64,000 nt of DNA. Origin: Lolium rigidum (taxonomy: Eukaryota; Streptophyta; Magnoliopsida; Poales; Poaceae). Below are positions 11,301-19,440 of this stretch, piece after piece. The notes below the pieces were generated by a model. It searched no databases and was not told the origin of the DNA. It saw only the letters and a list, made by a program, of their open reading frames with translations. A program made the position numbers and the translations under genes. The stretch lies in the NCBI RefSeq assembly GCF_022539505.1, contig NC_061510.1, positions 92,396,292 to 92,460,291 on the forward strand. The letters run 5' to 3'. The first letter of the stretch is position 1, and each line of letters starts with the position of its first letter.

Positions 11301-12853
11301 CCATTTACGCGAGTGGCGTTTGATGTAATCAAAGTACCTTTCCGGTATAAGTGATTTACATGATCTCATGGTCATAAGGACTAGGTAACTATGTATCGAA
11401 AGCTTATAGCAAATAACTTAATGACGAGATCTTATGCTACGCTTAATTGGGTGTGTCCATTACATCATTCATATAATGATATAACCTTGTTATTAATAAC
11501 ATCCAATGTTCATGATTATGAAACTAATCATCCATTAATCAACAAGCTAGTTTAAGAGGCATACTAGGGACTTCTTTGTTGTCTACATATCACACATGTA
11601 CTAATGTTTCGGTTAATACAATTATAGCATGATATATAAACATTTATCATAAACATAAAGATATAAATAATAACCACTTTATTATTGCCTCTAGGGCATA
11701 TCTCCTTCACATCCCTCATTGCGTCAATAAGGGCTTGGGTGGGTTTAATTATTTTGCCCCGGTAAACACACTCCCCTGTCTCCGGGTTTAGCGATCCCCC
11801 ATGCCCGTACCACCAGCTTTTGTCCCTTGGGTCCCATCCCTCCGTACTCGGACGGATTCCTCGCGCCCTCGGCTCGTTCTCCATCTTCTCCCACCTAGGC
11901 TCCCAAAGGCGATACCCTCCTGGCCCCATAATATGATTGTACTCATTCTTAGCCGCATTTTCCTTATTTTTTTTCGATATTTCAAGGAACTGCTCCGATT
12001 TCTTTTGCTTCACAAATTCTGGCCAATCATGTTTCAGTTTCTCATATTTTCCTTTGAAATCCGGAGTCTTGTTCTCCTTGACAAAGTCATGGGCTAGATT
12101 TTGCTTGAATTTCCGGAATGCGCCGGACATCTTATGAAGAGCGAACTGTTTGACTAGCCTCCTCCTCTCCTTGTTTTCCTCAATCTTGTTACCCTCCTCA
12201 TCGAATTTGTTGTATTCCGGAGGTAGAACGAAATGTTCCATAAGCTTCTTGAAGCAATCTTTTTTTGTTCTCTTATCGACAAAAGTGAAACCAATTCGTG
12301 CCTTCTTTGGCTCATTCCACTCCTGGACGGTGATCGAGACGTTGTCTCTAACAATGGCTCCGCATTGGTTGACAAACTTGGTGGCGTTCTTGCGGGGCTC
12401 CAGCGGCCTGCCGGTTGCACTGTCGACAACCTCGATGGTGCATGTTTCTCCTTGTTTCATCGTCTTGGTTGCGCCACGCTTTGACGACGTACTCGATTGT
12501 TTCGACGATCCGGCCGAGGGGTAAAATAAGAAAGAGAGTCGCGCACGTTAGTACACACATATTTATTCAAATCAGTTAGTTTGTATCACCAGAGGCTCAA
12601 TGTATATATATACCTCGGCGCCGGAGGTGGTTGCTACTTCCATTTGAAGATCGTCGTTTATCGACGTTTGTTCGGCATCATCTTGCTGACGGCGCACTTC
12701 ATCTTCACCGTCAACGTTCAGATAAGAAGAGATATCATCTTCTTCTTGTTCGGTCGGCACATATATAATATCGCCGTTTATGATGCCGAACATGTGATCT
12801 TCAGCGTCCGGATCATAGTTGTCCATAATCGGGTCAGCTCTATCGTCCGCCAT
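8399..12853 (-). pseudogene. CACTA second ORF: En/Spm-type plant transposon protein with Ulp1-like C-terminus
   Basis: The first exon starts with ATG at 12853 (MADDRADPIMDNYDPDAEDH) and is acidic. The next block (about 12520-11720) contains VQEWNEPKKARIGFTFVDKR, LPPEYNKFDEEGNKIEENKE and SEQFLEISKKNKENAAKNEY, which is the plant transposase Ptta/En/Spm-type region. A basic and proline-rich middle follows (10554-9921: GERRLGDVKRHFILWQKKFI; KPLPTRPW; WKADCKKKREPEPKP; TPSQAAKNPPDDYARELR). The C-terminal part (9590-8399) has KNKNAKEYIYEVRHEH, VRNIHDVGFIDPQIVNGYVL and AGTNLCGYYVCEMIL. The last contains the Cys of a C48/Ulp1-like protease fold. Several frameshifts, stops and the LTR piece at 11140-11711 disrupt it. 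In related CACTA elements this protein accompanies TNP2. Its role is inferred to be DNA binding or deSUMOylation-like and is unproven. Confidence 0.75.
11140..11711 (-). mobile_element. LTR retrotransposon fragment inside CACTA ORF2
   Basis: On the minus strand it begins TGTGAAGGAGATATGCCCTA at 11711, a start I recognise from long Triticeae LTRs. It continues with GGCAATAATAAAGTGG and a decayed body to about 11140, where CACTA coding (AGAACGACGCG, then a PEHGGRVRG-like reading) resumes. It is shorter than a full LTR of this type. The host ORF lacks about 8-10 codons at the junction, so this is not a clean solo LTR with a target duplication. Confidence 0.5.
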
Positions 12854-14206
12854 ATGTCAGTCCTGAAAACATGTAGTAAAAACAAATTAATTGTGTATAT
12901 GCATTATCACATCTCTTCTACATATAAAGAGAGAGGGCGACGAGGGAGGCGAGAGGGGGACGCGTATTAGATGTGTATATGCGAACAATCGACCTCGCGG
13001 TGACCGCGTGACCGAGAGACCGGTGGCGGTGGCGAACCGGTGGCGAAAGGGCGGTGGCGGTGCCGACGACACATAACCCTCGCCGCCCCCTCTCGATCCC
13101 AAAAAAAACACCGCGCGTATACGGAGGGGGCGACGAGCGCTGCCGGCCCCCTCCGTATACGCGCGGTGGTTAAGTCAAATTTTAGTTATTTTGAGTTCTT
13201 TCGCAGACGAGCTACACTACTCCTTATAGCTCTTCCCAACAAACCATCGTTCGCAAATCCGCGAGGTGGTACTAATCGATGAATCGGCCCAAGGAACCAG
13301 GGATGCGTTGTGAATGTTTTAGCCCGAGAAATATTCCGAGGGCCTCGCGCGCTGGTAGCTGGTCACCGCGGCAGCGCGTTCCCATGCCGAGGTGGGCGCC
13401 GTCGGTGGGGAAGGACGATGGTACGGGGAAGAAAAGTCGACGAGCACGGCGGGTCCGCGTGTCGAGCACGTACGGTGGTTTTTTAGTCAATTTTTAGTTT
13501 TTTTTTAGTCAAATTTTAGTTCTTTTTTGAGACAAAAATTTTAAGTCAATTTTTACTTTTTTTAAGTCAAATTTTAGTTTTTTTTACACAATCTTTTTTA
13601 AGTCAAATTGTAGTTCTTTTTGAGACAAAATTTTAAGTCTCAATTATTTATTTTTTTAAGTCAAATTGTAGTTCTTCTTTTACACAAACTTTAAACTCAA
13701 ATTTTAGTTATTTTAATTTCAAAATTAACAAGAACAAAAACGAAAAAACAAAGAAAAAAAGGCAGGGGCAGAGGCTCGATCTGCTCCTCCCCTCCTCTCT
13801 CTCTCTCATGCACACCGCGCGGCCACACGCGGCGGCCGCCGGCCTCTCTCTCTCACGCGATCAGAGCGGCGTCGGCGAGCAGAGCCTGCCCCTCTCCTCT
13901 CTCTCTCTGCGAGCGGCGGCGGCGCCGGTGACGACGAGGGGCCGGCGATGTCGACGCGCGCGTATGGGCCGGGGCCGCGCGCGCGACAGTACGGTACGTG
14001 TGGGCGGGGCGGCGACATACGTGACGGCGCGACGAGAGGGCGGCGGCGACGGCGTCTGCGGCGGCGGCGAGTGCGGCGACGGCGAGGCGCGGCAGCCTGA
14101 CGGCGCTCGGCAGAGAGACGGAGGCGACGATGTGGAGGCGACGGTTCGGGCGGAGAAGACGATGTGGAGGCGACGGTTCGGGCCAGAGTATTTATAGCCC
14201 CACCCC
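12854..14206 (-). promoter_or_regulatory. Leader and promoter region of CACTA ORF2
   Basis: The minus strand reads CTATAAATAC at about 14190-14200, a good TATA box for ORF2, which starts at 12853. It directly abuts the subterminal-like repeats at 14207-14364. Between TATA and ATG lie a CG-rich leader (13770-14180), a T-rich block of repeated TTAAGTCAAATTTTAGTT units (13480-13720) and a perfect inverted repeat (13109-13168). No ORF here is convincing. The length suggests a long leader or a leader intron. Confidence 0.5.
13109..13168. repeat. Perfect 23-bp inverted repeat with 14-base loop
   Basis: Arms 13109-13131 and 13146-13168 are exact reverse complements. The core is CGCGCGTATACGGAGGGGG. 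It sits inside the ORF2 leader of the CACTA element and would form a very stable GC-rich hairpin in the transcript. Confidence 0.85.
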
Positions 14207-14364
14207 CTTTAGTCGCGGTTGGGGAGGAGACCCGCGACTAAAGGGTACCCTTTAGTCGCGGTTGGCCAGACCAACCGCGAGTAAAGGCTTTTTTTCGCCG
14301 GGTTTTTCGTTCCCGCGCGCACAGACCTTTAGTCGCGGTTGGCGAGGCCAACCGCGACTAAAGG
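14207..14364. repeat. Internal copies of the CACTA subterminal repeats
   Basis: Three hairpin-forming pairs of CTTTAGTCGCGGTTGG and its complement (14207-14243, 14251-14287, 14328-14364), the same sequence as the terminal array at 18758-18920. There is no CACTA terminus here, so this is not the end of another element. It lies immediately upstream of the ORF2 TATA box on the minus strand. Confidence 0.75.
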
Positions 14365-14394
14365 TATTTTTCAAATTACTTTTTGTTTTTCAAA

Positions 14395-15150
14395 ATGCTA
14401 AAAATACAGAAAAACTCAGAAAAATAAAACTAATTCATTTCAAAATCATAAAATACAAATAATATATCAAAAAATACAGAAAAATAAAACTAATTCAATT
14501 AAAAATGTTTAAAATACATATAATATATCAATAAACTCAGAAAAATAAAACTAATTCATTTCAAAATCATAAAATACAAATAATATATCAAAAAATTCAG
14601 AAAAATAAAACTAATTCAATTCAAAATGTTTAAAATACATATAATATATCAATAAATTCAGAAAAATAAAACTAATTCATTTCAAAATCATAAAATACAA
14701 ATAATATATCAAAAAATTCAGAAAAATAAAACTAATTCAATTCAAAATGTTAAAAATACAAATAATATATCAAAAAATTCAGAAAAATAAAACTTATTCA
14801 ATTCAAAATGTTAAAAATACAAATAGTATATCAAAAAATTAAGAAAAGTAAAACTAATTCAATTCAAAATGTTAAAAATACAAATAATATATCAAAAAAA
14901 TCAGAAAAATAAAACTAATTCAATTCAAAATGTTAAAAATACAAATAGCATATCAAAAAATTAAGAAAAGTAAAACTAATTCCATTCAAAATGTTAAAAA
15001 TACAAATAATATATCAAAAAATCCGAAAAATAAAACTAATTCAATTCAAAATGTTAAAAATACAAATAGTATAACAAAAAAATCAGAAAAATAAACCTAA
15101 TTCAATTCAAAATGTTAAAAATACAAATAATATATCAAAAAATCAGAAAA
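14395..15150. repeat. AT-rich tandem array, about 12 units of 59-61 bp
   Basis: The unit contains AAAATAAAACTAATTCAATT, then CAAAATGTTAAAAATAC and AAATAATATATCAAAAAATT. The marker ACTAATTC recurs at about 14430, 14490, 14550, 14611, 14671, 14731, 14793 (as ACTTATTC), 14853, 14913, 14973, 15033 and 15093. Early units alternate between a TTTCAAAATCAT type and a TTCAAAATGTT type, as if a 120-bp dimer was amplified first. Confidence 0.9.
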
Positions 15151-15164
15151 ACCAATTTCTTCCC

Positions 15165-15380
15165 TCATCTGTCTTCCTCCCCCCGCTTCCCACCAGTTCT
15201 TCCCGGCCACCTCTGTCTTCCCATAAGTTCTCCCCGGCCTGTCTTCCCGCCAGTTCTTTCCCGCCTCTTTCTTCCCGCCTCTTTCTTCCCGCCACTTTCT
15301 TCCCGCCACTTTCTTCCCGCCTCTTTCTTCCCGCCACTTTCTTCCCGCCTCCTGTCTTCCCGCTCCCATTTTTCCCGTCA
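15165..15380. repeat. Pyrimidine-rich tandem repeat (TTCTTCCCGCC units)
   Basis: Repeated TTCTTCCCGCCTCTTTC and TTCTTCCCGCCACTTTC units directly follow the AT-rich array and precede the promoter of the plus-strand ORF. Strand asymmetry is strong (almost only C and T on the plus strand). Confidence 0.75.
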
Positions 15381-15390
15381 TTTGTCACTA

Positions 15391-15400
15391 CATATATGTA
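15391..15400 (+). promoter_or_regulatory. TATA-like sequence before the plus-strand CACTA ORF
   Basis: CATATATGTA, 52 bases before the ATG at 15452, followed by a TC-rich leader. This is weak but placed correctly. The sequence is almost palindromic, so orientation is not proven. Confidence 0.35.
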
Positions 15401-15451
15401 GCCCGGCTTGGCCAGCATTATCACATCTCTACAATCTCTCATCACTCTCTC

Positions 15452-16015
15452 ATGGCTTCCACCGCACCCACTCTAACCTACCAGCAGGTGGAGGAGCTTT
15501 GCGCCTCGAACTACCCTTGCCCACCGGGCTACCGCGTTCCAGCAGGCTGGAGCCTAAGCGCCGGCGGCGTGCCGGTCCCTCCCGTCCCTCAGGGTACTGC
15601 GCGCCGGGCGGCCATCACGAACCACTACTACCTCGACCTCACGCCGGAGCAGCGGATGAATCCCCGCTGCCATCCCGATAACCAGCATACTTGGGACGCC
15701 TTCTTCATCAATCGGCGTGAGAGGGCGCTCGCCAGGTATGAGGAGGACGGTCTGCCTCCTGGGAACTTCCACGGGGCCGACCGTCGGCTATGGTGGTACG
15801 GCCGGACTCCGCAGAGCGTCATGGACTACATCACGGCCGGCGATATCCCCGCCTGCGCTACCCTCGGTTCGAGCCACGAGCGCCGCCCGACGACGGCGAC
15901 GACGGCAGGCGGCGACGACGGCGGCAACTTAGAAGGCGACGACTACCGGTACAACGGCGGCGACTATGAAGACTACGAGTATGCATATTATACGCCTAGG
16001 CGGGAGTATGACTAA
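15452..16015 (+). CDS. CACTA-borne hypothetical protein (187 aa)
   Basis: An intact ORF begins MASTAPTLTYQQVEELCASN, followed by YPCPPGYRVPAGW and a Pro/Gly-rich stretch. A Trp/Arg-rich centre (DAFFINRRERALARYEEDG; GADRRLWWYGRTPQSVMDYI) is followed by a low-complexity acidic, Gly- and Tyr-rich C-terminus ending PRREYD. I know of no named domain. From memory, similar short proteins occur in wheat and barley in the same type of transposon context. It faces opposite to the transposase and ORF2, with its own TC-rich leader. The uninterrupted frame beside two broken genes is notable. It could be a captured host exon or an accessory transposon protein. I do not assign a function. Confidence 0.6.
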   Translation: MASTAPTLTYQQVEELCASNYPCPPGYRVPAGWSLSAGGVPVPPVPQGTARRAAITNHYYLDLTPEQRMNPRCHPDNQHTWDAFFINRRERALARYEEDGLPPGNFHGADRRLWWYGRTPQSVMDYITAGDIPACATLGSSHERRPTTATTAGGDDGGNLEGDDYRYNGGDYEDYEYAYYTPRREYD

Positions 16016-16153
16016 ATCACTCCAAATTTCATGTATCATTAGTGCTATCTCGAATCAATCGAATCATTCGAAAATGGACACCGAGAACACATCACGGATA
16101 ATATAATTCACATGATCCATTCAACAAAGTTTGGTACAATAAATTATTACACA

Positions 16154-18400
16154 TCATTTCTTCCCTTGTGTCCCTGCTTGCTTACGATTGGGCCGTATCC
16201 ATGGAGCATCCTCATCATTTAACTTAATGCTTGGGTCGGTGTTCACTTTGAAGGGCGGAATTTCACCAAACATATTATAATCTTCGACATGTCTGTCTTG
16301 TCCTCCACTCCCACGATGTTTCTTTTCCCTGAAAGAACAATGTGGCGCTTTGGATCATCGCATGATGTACGATCGTTTTCTTATCTTTCCGTTTCCTCGG
16401 TTTGCTACTCATGTCCTTCACATAGAAAACCTGAGCGACATCTTTCGCTAGGACGAATGGTTAGTCAAGGTAACCAAGATTGTTGAAATCCACCATTGTC
16501 ATTCCGTATTGCTGGTCCACCTTTACCCCACCTCCTGTTAGCTTGAACCATTTGCACCGGAACAAAGGGACCTTAAAGGAGGGTCCATAGTCAAGTTCCC
16601 ATATCTCCTCTATGTAACCATAATATGTGATCTTTTGCCCATTCTCGGTTGCTGCATCAAAGCGGACACCACTGTTTTGGTTGGTGCTCTTTTTATCTTG
16701 GGCGATCGTGTAAAATGTATTCCCATTTATCTCGTACCCTTGGAAAGTCGTTATAGTCGAAGATGGTGTCTTGGCCAACATGTACAGCTGATCTACAACC
16801 TTATTGTCATTCATTAAATGTTTTCTCAACTAACTGCCGAAAGTCTCCATGTGGGCCTTCCTAATCCAGGATTCGAGGCTTCCCCGGGTTGTCCGAGCGT
16901 AAAATATTCTTGTGTTTCTCAAAGTACGGAGCCACCAAGCTGGAATTGGTCAGAAGCTGTGTGGTGTGCTTCGGTCGAGAGAATGGCCGTCCATACATAT
17001 CGTTGATTTCCTTCCGATCGTGTCTTTTCCACTTAGTCTCCCCTCGTGCCGCGATCGAGGAAGACCAATCGGTTTAAGGTCAGGAACAAAGTCAACACAA
17101 AACTCAATTACCTCCTCATTTCCATAGCCCTTGGCGATGCTTCCTTCTGGCCTAGCACGGTTACGAACATATGGCCTTAGGTACACATCGATGTCGTTGC
17201 CGGGTTGCTTCGGACCTTGGATGAGCACTGGCATCATAATGAACTTCCGCTTCATGCACAACCAAGGAGGAAGGTTGTAGATGCATAGAGTCACGGGCCG
17301 GTGCTATGGCTGGAGCTCTGCTCGCCAAAAGGATTCATGCCATCTGTACTTAGACCAAATCTTATGTTCCTTGCGTCAGCTGCAAAATCTTTAAACTCTC
17401 TGTCGATCTTTCTCCATTGCGTTCCATCTGCGGGGTGTCTCAACTTCCTGTCCGACTTACGGTCCTCTTTGTGCCATCGCAACAACTTGGCATGCTCTTT
17501 GTTCCTGAACATACGTTTCAACCGTGGTATTATAGGAGCATACCACATCACCTTGGCGGGAACCTTCTTCCTGGGTTTCTCGCCCTCAACATCGTCACCA
17601 GGGTCATCGCCTCTGATCTTATAACGCAATGCGAGTGCATACCGGGCATTCATTCAAATTCTCGTATTCACCGCGGTAGAGGATGCGATCGTTGATGCAT
17701 GCATGTATCTTCGAACCTCTAAACCTAGAGGGCAGACAACCTTCTTTGCTTCGTACGTACTCGGCGGGCAACTCGTTATTCTTTGGAAACATATTCTTCA
17801 ACATTTTCAGCAAGTTTTCAAATGCCGAGTCAGCTACACCTGCTCGTGCCTTCCATTTCAGCAAATCCGAGTGTGCAGCCCAGCTTTTTCGGACCATTAT
17901 CGCATCCGGGGTACGGCGCCTTTCCGTGATCCTCTAACATGCGATCCAAATTCTCCCTCTCCTTTTCAGTTTCGCAGCGTCTCCGTGCATCAGCAATGGT
18001 CCGACCAAGATCATCAACGGGCTCATCATGTGCCTCTTCTTCACCTTCCCCTTCACCTTCCCCTTCACCTTCCCCTTCACTTTCAGCATCCTCCATGAAA
18101 GTATCACCGAAATGATCAAGATAGTTTTCATCGATGAAATCATCCCCTTCTTCATCTTCTTCCATTATAACCCCTCTTTCTCCATGCTTGGTCCAACAAT
18201 TATAGCTTGGCATGAAACCGTGCCGAAGCGGTGCGGGTGAACTTCTCTTGAGGAAGAGTAACCCTTCCGATTCTTACGGTCAACACATGGATAGATAACA
18301 AAACCCTTCGCTTGTTCGCATTAGCCACTACGAGGAAATCTTTCAAACCCGTAGTGAACTCGCCGGAGAGTCGGTTACCGTACATCCATTGCCGATTCAT
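16154..18400 (-). pseudogene. TNP2-type CACTA transposase, internally deleted
   Basis: ATG at 18400 gives MNRQWMYGNRLSGEFTTGLK, the usual N-terminus. Next come an acidic stretch (HGERGVIMEEDEEGDDFIDE and a GEGEGE repeat, 18213-17830), LGCTLGFAEMEGTSRCS-like sequence with its shifted partner DLLKWKARAGVADSAFENLL, then SKIHACINDRILYRGEYENL, VKVMWYAPIIPRLKRMFRNK-like and DGMNPFGEQSSSHST (about 17320). After LCIYNLPPWLCMKRKFIMMP and DIDVYLRP, near 17175, the sequence jumps to the C-terminal region (GYGNEEVIEFCVDF, then VDQLYMLAKTPSSTITTFQG and FRCKWFKLTGGGVKVD), ending at 16154. The central transposase core expected between these parts is missing, and several frameshifts are present. The protein would normally bind terminal repeats and catalyse excision. 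This copy cannot. Confidence 0.8.
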
Positions 18401-18740
18401 CTGCATTATTATAATATAAAATATATAATTAACCATCATGCATTTGTTAAACTAACTAGCTATAAACAATATAAATTAAACAATGAACTACACACATGCA
18501 TATTTTATCAATGACACACATGCATGAAAGGTTCAAGTTGCTAACCGCGATCGAGGAGCAAATAATAAATGAGGAAGCTCAAGTGTGGCTCCAACACTTC
18601 ATATCATGTTTGTTTCATGCTCTTGGGGCATTTTATCAAACACCTTGTGTGCATAAGAGGAACCAAAAGCAAATGTACACCCCTTGTGAAGCTTGTGAAG
18701 AGAAGTGGCACCAAATGGCTAAGTGCTGTGAGCTAAGGCC

Positions 18741-18750
18741 CTTTTATAGG
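18741..18750 (-). promoter_or_regulatory. TATA box of the TNP2 gene
   Basis: The minus strand reads CCTATAAAAG about 340 bases upstream of the ATG at 18400. It is immediately flanked by the TTTAGTCCCGG/TTTAGTCGCGG subterminal repeats, the same layout as at 14190-14364. Confidence 0.6.
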
Positions 18751-18757
18751 GATGGGC

Positions 18758-19009
18758 CTTTAGTCCCGGTTGGCACTGGCCAACCGCGACTAAAGGCCTT
18801 CGGTCCGAGCCTCGAGGACCTTTAGTCGCGGTTGGCCTGGCCAACCGCGACTAAAGCCCATCCCGTCCACCAGCTGGCCAGCGAGCGCGCTGGGCCCAAC
18901 TCTTTAGTCGCGGTTCGCCACCCGAACCGCGACTAAAGAACCCATTAGTCGCGGTTCCTATATTTTGGCGACTAATGGGGCTGGACGGAAGGCCATTTTT
19001 CTACCAGTG
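18758..19009. repeat. Right terminal repeat and subterminal hairpins of the CACTA element
   Basis: Three inverted TTTAGTCGCGGTT / AACCGCGACTAAA pairs (18758-18800, 18819-18857, 18902-18938), a TTAGTCGCGG copy at 18945, then the terminus ending TACCAGTG at 19009. In CACTA elements such repeats bind the transposase. Confidence 0.8.
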
Positions 19010-19020
19010 AAAGACAACTT

Positions 19021-19440
19021 TATTGCCTGACGTTAACTTAATAAAGCCAAGGTAGCACACATAGTTTGGATTACAACTCAACTCAACCGCTGCAGCATAC
19101 AGCTTAGCTAAAAGATGCTAAAAACAACTACTAAGGCGAACAACCGATCGACCCCGGCCCATAAGAAGAAAGCGAAAGACCAGGGAGGATCAGCCCTTCG
19201 TGTTCTTCATGTTCTTGGCTTCATGGACGCGTACAACCCCCTTAGCTCGCGTTCCATCCAGCTCAGCCCTTCTTTTTTCCATTCCCTTAAACTTTGGCCT
19301 CCAGAGCTGCAGGAAAATCACAATTTTGTAGATAATATCAGCAGGATAATTAATGACCTTTATTTCGATGGTAAGTTTGTTACGAGTAGTCCACAGTGCC
19401 CAGGATTGCGCTAGGAACAGGACCAGAGAATACGCCGAGT
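19021..19440 (-). pseudogene. LINE-like protein, C-terminal relic
   Basis: The minus strand reads LAQSWALWTTRNKLTIE, then FPADIIYKIVIFLQLW-like sequence (NYPADIIYKIVIFLQLWRPK), followed by a basic tail and a stop near 19195. The rest is a 3'-UTR-like run to 19021. This is the pattern of the C-terminus that follows the zinc-binding region of plant LINE ORF2. It lies directly against the CACTA right end, so the CACTA probably landed in it or next to it. Confidence 0.5.

Larger units (their letters stand above)
8035..19009. mobile_element. CACTA (En/Spm) DNA transposon, about 11 kb
   Basis: The left end is CACTGGTGGAAAAAGGGCC at 8035. The right end, read on the minus strand, is CACTGGTAGAAAAATGGCC, ending at 19009. 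Both ends carry inverted TTTAGTCGCGGTT...AACCGCGACTAAA subterminal repeats (8055-8240 and 18758-18990). Inside, in minus-strand order, are a TNP2 transposase gene, a divergent plus-strand ORF, AT-rich and pyrimidine-rich tandem arrays, an internal set of subterminal-like repeats and a long second ORF with a Ulp1-like C-terminus. The 3-bp flanks differ (GCT and AAA), so no target duplication is visible. The two ends may have decayed, or may have been brought together by rearrangement. Transposase and ORF2 are both broken, so it is not autonomous now. Confidence 0.8.

Noticed and set aside
14395..15150. CRISPR array
   Set aside because: The units are contiguous tandem repeats without unique spacers, in a plant genome.
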